From assembly GCA_003511785.1 (NCBI GenBank), contig DOIS01000027.1, positions 1 through 12,182 on the forward strand: a stretch of 12,182 nt of DNA. The letters are read 5' to 3'. A program made the position numbers and the translations under genes. Shown in pieces: positions 6,732 to 12,182 of this stretch (within the stretch, counting starts at the first letter, position 1; every line of letters begins with the position of its first letter). The notes under the pieces are model-generated. The model did not search any database. It saw only the letters and a program-made list of their open reading frames with translations, and was not told the origin of the DNA. Source of the DNA: Paracoccaceae bacterium. GTDB taxonomy: Bacteria > Pseudomonadota > Alphaproteobacteria > Rhodobacterales > Rhodobacteraceae.

Positions 6732-6780
6732 ACCGGCCCCGCGCGCGCGGCGCTGCGGGGCCGGTGACGGGGCCCGTCAC
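6732..6780 (+). other. Two overlapping hairpins between dctP- and dctQ-type genes
   Basis: Hairpin A is an 11-pair stem, ACCGGCCCCGC (6732-6742) with GCGGGGCCGGT (6755-6765), around a 12-base loop. Hairpin B is GTGACGG (6764-6770) with CCGTCAC (6774-6780) around a short loop. They share bases 6764-6765, so both cannot form fully at once. No T-run follows. Such structures after TRAP binding-protein genes can stabilise the upstream message or lower expression of the membrane subunits. An attenuator is possible but not shown. Confidence 0.6.
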
Positions 6781-6802
6781 CCCATGACCATCCCGGATTT
6801 GC

Positions 6803-6816
6803 AGGAGACGCGCGTG
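6803..6816 (+). promoter_or_regulatory. Ribosome binding site and GTG start choice for the dctQ-type gene
   Basis: AGGAG (6803-6807) lies 6 bases before GTG 6814. The alternative in-frame ATG at 6784 has only CCCGTCACCCC upstream, which is part of hairpin B and has no Shine-Dalgarno. This favours GTG 6814 as the start. Confidence 0.7.
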
Positions 6817-7353
6817 ACGACACTCGCCTGGGCCTATGGCCGCTTCAATGATCTTCTTGCGCGGCTCTGCGTCCTGGTCGCAGGGGCCGGGGTGGCCTTC
6901 GCGGTCTTCGCCCTGGCTGCCTCGGCGGCGGAACGGGTGCTCATCGGGATCAGTTTCGCGGTGCTCAACGACCTGCCGCCGCAACTGGTGCCCTGGATCG
7001 TCTTTCCGATGATGGGGGTCCTGCTGCGGCACGGCCAGCATGTCACGGTCGATTTCCTGCCCGCGTTCCTCACCGGACGGCGGGCGCATATGCTGGAGCT
7101 GCTGATCGGGCTGCTGGTGGCGGTCGCCAGCCTGGTCTTTCTCGCCGGTGGGATGGATGCGCTGGCGTTCTTCAGGATGCTGAACCAGCGGTCGGAAACC
7201 GGCCTGAACTTCCCGCTGTGGTGGATCTATGCCGCGTTCCCGACCGGCTTCGCGCTGCTGTTCTGGTTCGCGGTGGAAAAGAGCCTGTGCGCCGCGCTTG
7301 CGCTGGCCGGGGCCGAGACACCGCTTCGGATCATCCGGGGGCGCGCCACATGA
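6814..7353 (+). CDS. TRAP transporter small membrane subunit, DctQ family
   Basis: This is the small integral membrane subunit of the tripartite transporter, pairing with the DctM-type protein in the inner membrane. From GTG 6814 it has 179 residues; an ATG at 6784 would add ten with no ribosome site. Four hydrophobic segments are visible, as in DctQ proteins: around LCVLVAGAGVAFAVFALAA, LVPWIVFPMMGVLL, LLIGLLVAVASLVFLAGG and IYAAFPTGFALLFWF. The family-typical loop RHGQHVTVDFLP follows the second segment. Its TGA stop overlaps the start of the next gene (ATGA), indicating translational coupling. DctQ proteins diverge quickly in sequence, so the call rests on topology, that loop and gene order. 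Confidence 0.88.
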   Translation: MTTLAWAYGRFNDLLARLCVLVAGAGVAFAVFALAASAAERVLIGISFAVLNDLPPQLVPWIVFPMMGVLLRHGQHVTVDFLPAFLTGRRAHMLELLIGLLVAVASLVFLAGGMDALAFFRMLNQRSETGLNFPLWWIYAAFPTGFALLFWFAVEKSLCAALALAGAETPLRIIRGRAT

Positions 7354-8615
7354 TCTGGGCCGCGCTCACCGTCTCGACCGTTCTTCTGCTGCTGTCGCTG
7401 CCGATCTTCCTGGTCTTCGGGGTCGGAAGCTCGATGATCGCGATTCTCGATCTGGGCCTGCCCTGGGCCACGCTGCTGCAAACGTCCTTCGGCGGGATCA
7501 CCAAGCAGATCCTGCTGGCCATCCCGCTGTTCATCTTTGCCGGCTACGTCATGGTTCGGGGCGGGATCGCGACGCGGCTGGTCAATCTGTGCATGGCGCT
7601 GGTCGGTCACTGGCCCGGCGGGCTGGGCGTCGCGATGGTTCTTTCCATGGGCTTTTTCGCCGCGTTCTGCGGCTCGATCCTGGCCGCGATCACCGCGGTC
7701 GGGACGATCCTGATGCCGCGCATGATCGAGGGCGGATACCCCAAGCCCTTCGTCGTGGTCCTGGCCGCCATGGCGGCCCTGCTCGAGGCGCTGATCCCGC
7801 CCTCCAACGCCGCGATCATCTATTCCTCGCTGACGCAGGTGCCCGTCGCGCGGACCTTTGCCGCCGGCATCGTGCCGGGCCTGGTGCTGATGCTCATGCT
7901 CACGGTCTTCGTCGCGTTGCGATGCCGGAACATGCCGCGTGCCGCGAAGGCGACCGGAGGAGAACGCCGGACCGCGCTGGTTGCGGCCGGGTCGGCCCTG
8001 CTGACGCCGGTCATCGTTCTGGGCGGTATCTATGGCGGTTTCCTGACCGCCGCCGAATCCGCCGCCGTCGCCGGCGTGTGGGCCATCATCGTGGGTTTCA
8101 CGATCTACCGCGAGCTGACCTTCAAGGGCCTGGGCGAGGCGTTGATGTCGACCACGATCGCCACCAGCGCGATCTTCATCATCATCGCCATGGCCAAGTT
8201 CCTGTCGGTGGTGCTCACCTTCACCCAGGCCCCGCAGCAGTTGATCGCCGGCCTGACCGATCTGGGGGCGACAAGGCTGACATTCCTGCTGATGGTGGCT
8301 GTCGCCTGTCTGCTGCTGGGCACCTTCATCGAGGTCGTGCCGATCTTCTACCTGGTGATCCCGATGACGCTGGCGGCGCTGCCGATCTTCGAGGTGGACC
8401 CGGTGCACTACTATGTCGTGCTGGGCGCCTTCATCGGGATGGGATTGTTGACGCCGCCCGTTTGCGTGGGGCTCTACACCGGCGCGGCGGCCATCGGCCT
8501 GTCGCCCGAAAAGGCGTTCCGCGAATTGCCCGGTTTCCTGCTGCTGGGTCTGCTCTATGGCCTGCTGATGATCCTCGTTCCCTCCCTGGCCACATGGTTG
8601 CCGTCGCATGTCTGA
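7350..8615 (+). CDS. TRAP transporter large membrane subunit, DctM family
   Basis: This is the main ion-coupled translocation subunit of the TRAP transporter, in the inner membrane. It has 421 residues, the standard size, and is hydrophobic throughout, compatible with 11-13 membrane helices. Family landmarks include IPLFIFAGYVMVRGGIATRL, FFAAFCGSILAAITAVGT (usual form FAAISGSSxAT), LIPPSNAAIIYSS (usual ILIPPS) and in the second half GIYGGFLTAAESAAVA and LLTPPVCVGLY. The C at FCGS and the N in PPSN are mild departures from the common motif. ATG 7350 overlaps the dctQ-type stop as ATGA. The last 8 bases overlap the hydratase start. Confidence 0.93.
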   Translation: MIWAALTVSTVLLLLSLPIFLVFGVGSSMIAILDLGLPWATLLQTSFGGITKQILLAIPLFIFAGYVMVRGGIATRLVNLCMALVGHWPGGLGVAMVLSMGFFAAFCGSILAAITAVGTILMPRMIEGGYPKPFVVVLAAMAALLEALIPPSNAAIIYSSLTQVPVARTFAAGIVPGLVLMLMLTVFVALRCRNMPRAAKATGGERRTALVAAGSALLTPVIVLGGIYGGFLTAAESAAVAGVWAIIVGFTIYRELTFKGLGEALMSTTIATSAIFIIIAMAKFLSVVLTFTQAPQQLIAGLTDLGATRLTFLLMVAVACLLLGTFIEVVPIFYLVIPMTLAALPIFEVDPVHYYVVLGAFIGMGLLTPPVCVGLYTGAAAIGLSPEKAFRELPGFLLLGLLYGLLMILVPSLATWLPSHV

Positions 8616-9399
8616 TCCCTTTCCCTCCGGCCTTCACCTCGACGATCCGGCCCCGGGCGTGGCGCGGATGCGCTTTGACCGGCCCGAAGCCCTGAACGCG
8701 CTCACCACGGCGAGCGGCGCGGCCATGGTCGAGGCCTATTGCGATTTCGCCACGCGCCCCGATCTGGCCTGCCTAGTGATGACCGGCACGGGGCGGGCCT
8801 TCTCGGTGGGCGCCGACCTGAAGGAACGCAACGGCCTGAACGACGCGGCGCTGCGGCGTCAGCACATGACGCATCGGCTGGGGCTGACGATCCGCCAATC
8901 TTTCGATTTCCCGGTCATCGCCGCCGTCAACGGGCTCGCCCACGGCGGCGGGGCGGAACTTGCACTGTCGGCCGACATCGTTCTGGCCGTGCCGGGGGCG
9001 CGTTTTCGCCTGCCCGAGATCCTTCGCGGCATCATGCCGGGAATGGGCGGAACGCAATACCTGACCCGCGCCGTCGGCCAGCGGCGCGCGCTTGAGTGGC
9101 TGATCGAGGGCACCGAGATCACCGCCGAAGAGGCGTTGGCCGCCGGGTTGGTCAACCGCATCTGTTCCGACGAGACGTTGCAAGCGGAGGCGCTGGAGAT
9201 CGCGCGCCGCATCGCCGAGGCGCCCCCGCTGGCGCTGCGCGCCATCACCCGCGCCGTGCGCACGGGGGGCAGCACCGATATGGGAACGGGGCTCGCCCTT
9301 GAACTGGCCTTGCACCAGCGGCTCATGGCCAGCGACGACCGGCGCGAAGGCATCGCGGCCTTCGTCGAAGGGCGTCCGCCGCGCTGGACCGGCGGCTGA
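8608..9399 (+). CDS. Enoyl-CoA hydratase/isomerase (crotonase family)
   Basis: This cytoplasmic enzyme probably adds water across an alpha,beta-unsaturated acyl-CoA. It has 263 residues, normal for a monofunctional crotonase. Seen motifs are FSVGADLKE (65-73, first oxyanion NH), NGLAHGGGAELALSADI (108-124) and RLPEILRGIMPGMGGTQYL (134-152). Both positions equivalent to the catalytic glutamates of rat mitochondrial hydratase (144 and 164) are glutamate here, E117 and E137, supporting true hydratase rather than isomerase-only or dehalogenase activity. ATG 8608 overlaps the dctM-type gene by 8 bases, and no clear Shine-Dalgarno is present, so translation is probably coupled. In context it could act on an unsaturated product of the synthetase/carboxyltransferase steps. 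A 3-hydroxyacyl-CoA lyase or dehydrogenase is not present in the window. Confidence 0.9.
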   Translation: MSDPFPSGLHLDDPAPGVARMRFDRPEALNALTTASGAAMVEAYCDFATRPDLACLVMTGTGRAFSVGADLKERNGLNDAALRRQHMTHRLGLTIRQSFDFPVIAAVNGLAHGGGAELALSADIVLAVPGARFRLPEILRGIMPGMGGTQYLTRAVGQRRALEWLIEGTEITAEEALAAGLVNRICSDETLQAEALEIARRIAEAPPLALRAITRAVRTGGSTDMGTGLALELALHQRLMASDDRREGIAAFVEGRPPRWTGG

Positions 9400-9403
9400 C
9401 CCC

Positions 9404-10810
9404 ATGTCCCCTCGGCCCGGAGGCAACCCGTCCCCAGCGCCCGTGGCCATCGTCGGCGGCGGTTTCACCGGCGCCATGCTGGCGGTGCACCTGTCGCGGA
9501 TGTCGGCCGATCCGCCACCGATCACCCTGTTTGAGCCGCGGCCGCGTCTGGGCGCCGGCGTCGCCTATTCCAGCACCGATCCCGACCATCGCTTCAACGG
9601 GCCGATCGACCTCGTGTCCGTCCTGCCCGACAGGCCCGGCGATTTCGAACGCTGGTATGCACATCACGCCGAGCCCGATCCCGACGCGATGGCCACGACC
9701 GGGCAGCTTTATGTCCGGCGCTCCAGCTTCGCCCGGTACATGGACGCGCTGGTGCGCGAGCACGTGCCCACCCTGACCCATGTCCGGGCGCGGGCGACCG
9801 GGGTCCGCGATGGCGCCGTGATCGACGAAACCGGCACCGTCCATGCCGCCCGCCGGGTCTATCTGTGCACGGCGCTCGACCCGCCGCGCCTGCCCGCGCC
9901 GTTCGATGAGATCGACGACCCCCGCGTGATCGCGGACCCATGGGCACCGGGCGCGCTCGACGCGCTGAAGGAGGCGCGCCGCGTGCTGATCCTCGACACC
10001 GCCCTGACCGCCGCCGACATCGCCGCGACCGTGCTGCGCGAGGCACCCATGGCGCATATAACCGCCATGTCGCGCCGCGGCCTGTCGCCCTTGCCGCAGG
10101 ACGTCCTGCCGTCGGCCGCCGAGCGGCTTGCCAAGGCCCGCGCGCCAAGCACGCCGTTCCTCGATCAACGGGGGCCGTTGACCCGTGCGGTCGAGCTGCT
10201 GCCCGCCGCGCGGGCCCATGTGGCGCAGGCCATGGCCGGAAACATGCGTTGGCAGGACGCCTTCGACGAGGTGCGCGACGGGGTGATCCGCCTTTGGCCC
10301 GACCTCGAGGCGGCGGAGAAGCGCAAGGCCTTGAGACATCTGCGCCCCTATTACGACGTGCATCGCTATCGCATGGCGCCGCAGTTGGACGCGCGGCTGC
10401 GCGAGGCCCGCGCGCGGGGCCGGTTCACGCGGCGGCGCGCACGGGCAACCGCGGTGATGCGTTCGGCGGATGCGCTGCACGTGACCCTGGCCATGCGCGA
10501 GGGCGCCGCAACCTGTCCCTTCGATCTCGTCATCAACTGCACCGGCCCGCGCGACGACGTCCGGCACACGGCCAACCGTCTGATCGCCGGGCTGATCGAA
10601 GAAGGCCGCGCCCGCCCCCATCCCTCGGGACTGGGCCTGGACGTCGCGCCCGACTATCGGGTCAGGGATGCGCATGGCAGGGCCCAGAGCAATCTCTGTG
10701 CCCTGGGGGCCCTGACCCGGGGCCATTTCGGGGACGTGTCCGCGATCCCGCTGATCAACATGCAGATCCTCGATCACCTCGACCGCCTGACGCGTCAGAC
10801 CGAAACGTGA
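9404..10810 (+). CDS. FAD/NAD(P)-binding protein, YdhS-like (COG4529)
   Basis: This is a flavoprotein of unassigned reaction, 468 residues. The N-terminus has a Rossmann dinucleotide fold: VAIVGGGFTGAMLA, with GGGFTG at 18-23 and acidic Glu44 at the second strand (LFEPR), then LGAGVAYSSTDPDHRFNGP. Family landmarks later are HLRPYYDVHRYRMAP (about 312-326), VINCTGPRDD, LGLDV, and ALTRGHFGDVSAIPLINMQ near the C-terminus, all resembling YdhS/COG4529 proteins. It starts 4 bases after the hydratase stop with no good ribosome site, so it is last in the operon and likely coupled. No electron-transfer partner or cysteine pair was identified. It may oxidise or reduce a pathway intermediate, but no function is established for the family that I can rely on. 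It ends 27 bases from the convergent urtE stop. Confidence 0.85.
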   Translation: MSPRPGGNPSPAPVAIVGGGFTGAMLAVHLSRMSADPPPITLFEPRPRLGAGVAYSSTDPDHRFNGPIDLVSVLPDRPGDFERWYAHHAEPDPDAMATTGQLYVRRSSFARYMDALVREHVPTLTHVRARATGVRDGAVIDETGTVHAARRVYLCTALDPPRLPAPFDEIDDPRVIADPWAPGALDALKEARRVLILDTALTAADIAATVLREAPMAHITAMSRRGLSPLPQDVLPSAAERLAKARAPSTPFLDQRGPLTRAVELLPAARAHVAQAMAGNMRWQDAFDEVRDGVIRLWPDLEAAEKRKALRHLRPYYDVHRYRMAPQLDARLREARARGRFTRRRARATAVMRSADALHVTLAMREGAATCPFDLVINCTGPRDDVRHTANRLIAGLIEEGRARPHPSGLGLDVAPDYRVRDAHGRAQSNLCALGALTRGHFGDVSAIPLINMQILDHLDRLTRQTET

Positions 10811-10837
10811 CGGGCTGAGATCCGCCGCGACCCGCGT

Positions 10838-11548
10838 TCAGGCCGCGTCCGACTGCACCGAGACGGCCTTGAGCAGGGTGTCGCGGCTCAGCTCGCCCCG
10901 GGCGCCCTGCTGCACCACGCGACCCGCGCGCAGCACGGTGAATCGATCGGTGATCTCGTAGGCCACGTCGAAATACTGTTCGACCAGAACGACGATCATG
11001 TCGCCCCGGTCGCGCAGCTTCACGATCACGTCGCTGATGAGCTGCACGATGTTGGGCTGGATGCCCTCGGTCGGCTCGTCCAGGATCAAGAGCCGGGGCC
11101 GGGTCAGAAGCGCCCGGGCGATGGCCAGTTGCTGCTGCTGGCCGCCCGACAGATCGCCGCCCCGCCGGGCCGTCATCTCGGCCAGGACCGGGAACATCTC
11201 GTAGATGTCATCGGGAATGTGCCGCGCCTCGCGAGGCAGGCAGTTGAACCCGGTTTCCAGGTTCTCGCGCACGGTGAGCAGCGGGAAGATCTCGCGCCCC
11301 TGCGGCACATAGGCCACGCCCTTGCGCGCCAGCACATGCGCGGGCAAAATGCCCAGGCTTTCGCCGTCCAGCGTCACGCGCCCGCCCGAACGCGGATGCG
11401 TGCCCGCGATGGCGCGCATCAGGCTGGTCTTGCCCACGCCGTTGGTGCCCATCACGCAGGTGATCTGCCCCGCCTCGGCCTGCATCGAGATGCCGTGAAG
11501 GATTTGCGATTGCCCGTAATGCAGGTCCAGCCCGTCGATCTCCAGCAT
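10838..11548 (-). CDS. urtE: Urea ABC transporter ATPase UrtE
   Basis: This is one of two cytoplasmic ATPases powering a urea uptake transporter of the branched-chain-amino-acid (HAAT) type. It has 236 residues. Walker A is GTNGVGKT (34-41), the Q-loop is in YVPQGREIFP (80-89), the signature is LSGGQQQQ (133-140), and Walker B is LLILDEP (153-159), then TEGIQP. LVEQ (188-191) stands in place of the H-loop histidine, as is usual in LivF/UrtE proteins. The combination YVPQGREIFP, RRGGDLSGGQQQQLA and EGIQP is characteristic of UrtE over LivF. ATG 11548 is 2 bases after the urtD stop. A longer open frame extends to 12106 but only antisense-like low-similarity sequence precedes ATG 11548, and it overlaps urtD. 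This is the last gene of a leftward operon unrelated to the carboxylase cluster. Confidence 0.9.
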   Translation of the reverse strand: MLEIDGLDLHYGQSQILHGISMQAEAGQITCVMGTNGVGKTSLMRAIAGTHPRSGGRVTLDGESLGILPAHVLARKGVAYVPQGREIFPLLTVRENLETGFNCLPREARHIPDDIYEMFPVLAEMTARRGGDLSGGQQQQLAIARALLTRPRLLILDEPTEGIQPNIVQLISDVIVKLRDRGDMIVVLVEQYFDVAYEITDRFTVLRAGRVVQQGARGELSRDTLLKAVSVQSDAA

Positions 11549-11550
11549 GT

Positions 11551-12182
11551 CTAGCGCCCCAGGTAAACGTCGATCACCGCCTGGTTGGCGGTCACATGGT
11601 CCAGGCTGCCCTCGGCCAGAACCGAGCCCTCGTGCAGCACCGTGACCTTGCAGTTCAGCCGGCGCACGAACTCCATGTCGTGTTCGACCACGACCACGGC
11701 GCGGCTGCGGGCGGCCTCGACCAGGATGTCGGCGGTCTTCTCGCGCTCCTCCGGCGTCATCCCGGCGGCGGGTTCGTCCACCAGAAGCAGGCGCGGCTCC
11801 TGCGCCAGCAGCATCCCGATCTCCAGCCATTGTTTCTGGCCGTGGCTCAACTCGCCCGCGCGGCGGTCGAGATGGTCGGCCAGGCCGATCTCCTCGGCGC
11901 GGGCCTGCATCCGCGCCAGGTCCGCCTCGCCGGGGCGGTAGAGCAGCACCGCCAGCGGGCCGCGGTCGTTCTTCAGCGCCATCAGCAGGTTTTCCGCGAC
12001 GGTCTGATCCTCGAACACGGTGGGTTTCTGGAACTTGCGCCCGATCCCCTCGCGGGCGATGCGGGCCTCGGACAGGCCCAGCAGCGAGAGATTCCGCTCG
12101 CCCCACAGGATGCGGCCCTCGTCGGGGCGGGTCTTGCCGGTGATGATGTCCATGAAGGAGGTCTTGCCCGCCCCGTTGGGCC
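11551..12182 (-). CDS. urtD: Urea ABC transporter ATPase UrtD (5' end beyond window)
   Basis: This is the partner ATPase of UrtE. The frame is open to the right edge, so the N-terminus is missing. The visible part begins inside Walker A (PNGAGKTSF) and runs 209 residues to TAG at 11551-11553. UrtD-typical stretches are MDIITGKTRPDEG, IGRKFQKPTVFEDQTV, LSHGQKQWLEIGMLL (the ABC signature), LLLVDEPAAGMT (Walker B), VVVEHDMEFVRRL (H-loop) and KVTVLHEGSVLAEGSLD. These separate it from LivG. The ATG at 12153 is internal, not the start, because Walker A lies upstream of it. urtC, urtB and urtA would be expected further right in the standard urtABCDE order. Confidence 0.92.
   Translation of the reverse strand, partial: PNGAGKTSFMDIITGKTRPDEGRILWGERNLSLLGLSEARIAREGIGRKFQKPTVFEDQTVAENLLMALKNDRGPLAVLLYRPGEADLARMQARAEEIGLADHLDRRAGELSHGQKQWLEIGMLLAQEPRLLLVDEPAAGMTPEEREKTADILVEAARSRAVVVVEHDMEFVRRLNCKVTVLHEGSVLAEGSLDHVTANQAVIDVYLGR

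Noticed and set aside
7227..8609. A 460-residue minus-strand frame rich in Gln, Asp, His and Arg opposite the DctM-type gene
   Set aside because: This is the usual antisense image of hydrophobic membrane-protein codons in GC-rich DNA.
9323..10777. A 484-residue minus-strand frame opposite the flavoprotein gene
   Set aside because: It has no domain, and the opposite strand carries an intact dinucleotide-binding protein.
1..12182. CRISPR arrays, insertion sequences, tRNA genes or attachment sites
   Set aside because: No regularly spaced repeats, transposase, terminal inverted repeats or tRNA-like structure were noticed by eye on either strand; only a computed search could exclude weak cases.

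Overview
The window is GC-rich (roughly two thirds G+C by eye), densely coding DNA with short intergenic gaps, several GTG starts and long spurious antisense open frames. Gene content and protein style (TRAP carboxylate transporter, GntR/FCD regulator, Urt-type urea ABC transporter, acyl-CoA carboxylase parts) suggest an alphaproteobacterium, most likely a Rhodobacterales relative. That assignment is inference; no rRNA or other marker gene is present.

Layout. (1) Positions 1-2415, minus strand: a leftward operon encoding a biotin-dependent carboxyltransferase (CT1), a 74-residue biotinyl carrier protein and a GntR-family regulator that runs off the left edge. (2) Positions 2416-2551: a divergent control region with two palindromes and a promoter candidate. 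(3) Positions 2552-10810, plus strand: a rightward operon encoding a second carboxyltransferase (CT2, broken by a one-base frameshift), an AMP-forming acyl-CoA synthetase, a complete three-part TRAP transporter (DctP-, DctQ- and DctM-type), an enoyl-CoA hydratase and a YdhS/COG4529-type FAD/NAD(P)-binding protein. Two GC-rich hairpin regions flank the binding-protein gene. (4) Positions 10838-12182, minus strand: the end of an unrelated operon, urtE and a partial urtD, for the ATPases of a urea ABC transporter, facing the catabolic operon tail to tail.

How the genes may work together (inference). The TRAP transporter would import an organic acid and the synthetase would make its CoA thioester. 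The biotin carrier with one or both carboxyltransferases would carboxylate, decarboxylate or transcarboxylate that thioester, and the hydratase would act on an alpha,beta-unsaturated intermediate. The order of chemistry recalls the leucine/isovalerate and acyclic-terpene pathways (acyl-CoA carboxylase, then hydratase). However, no biotin carboxylase subunit, lyase or acyl-CoA dehydrogenase is visible. The linked GntR protein is the obvious candidate regulator of both divergent operons. The substrate cannot be read from the sequence.

Most worth a second look: the CT1/CT2/biotin-carrier set without a biotin carboxylase; the frameshift in CT2, whose premature stop overlaps an ATG in the correct frame; the palindromes in the divergent promoter; the alternative hairpins between the dctP- and dctQ-type genes; and the apparent loss of the usual metal ligands in the regulator's effector domain.
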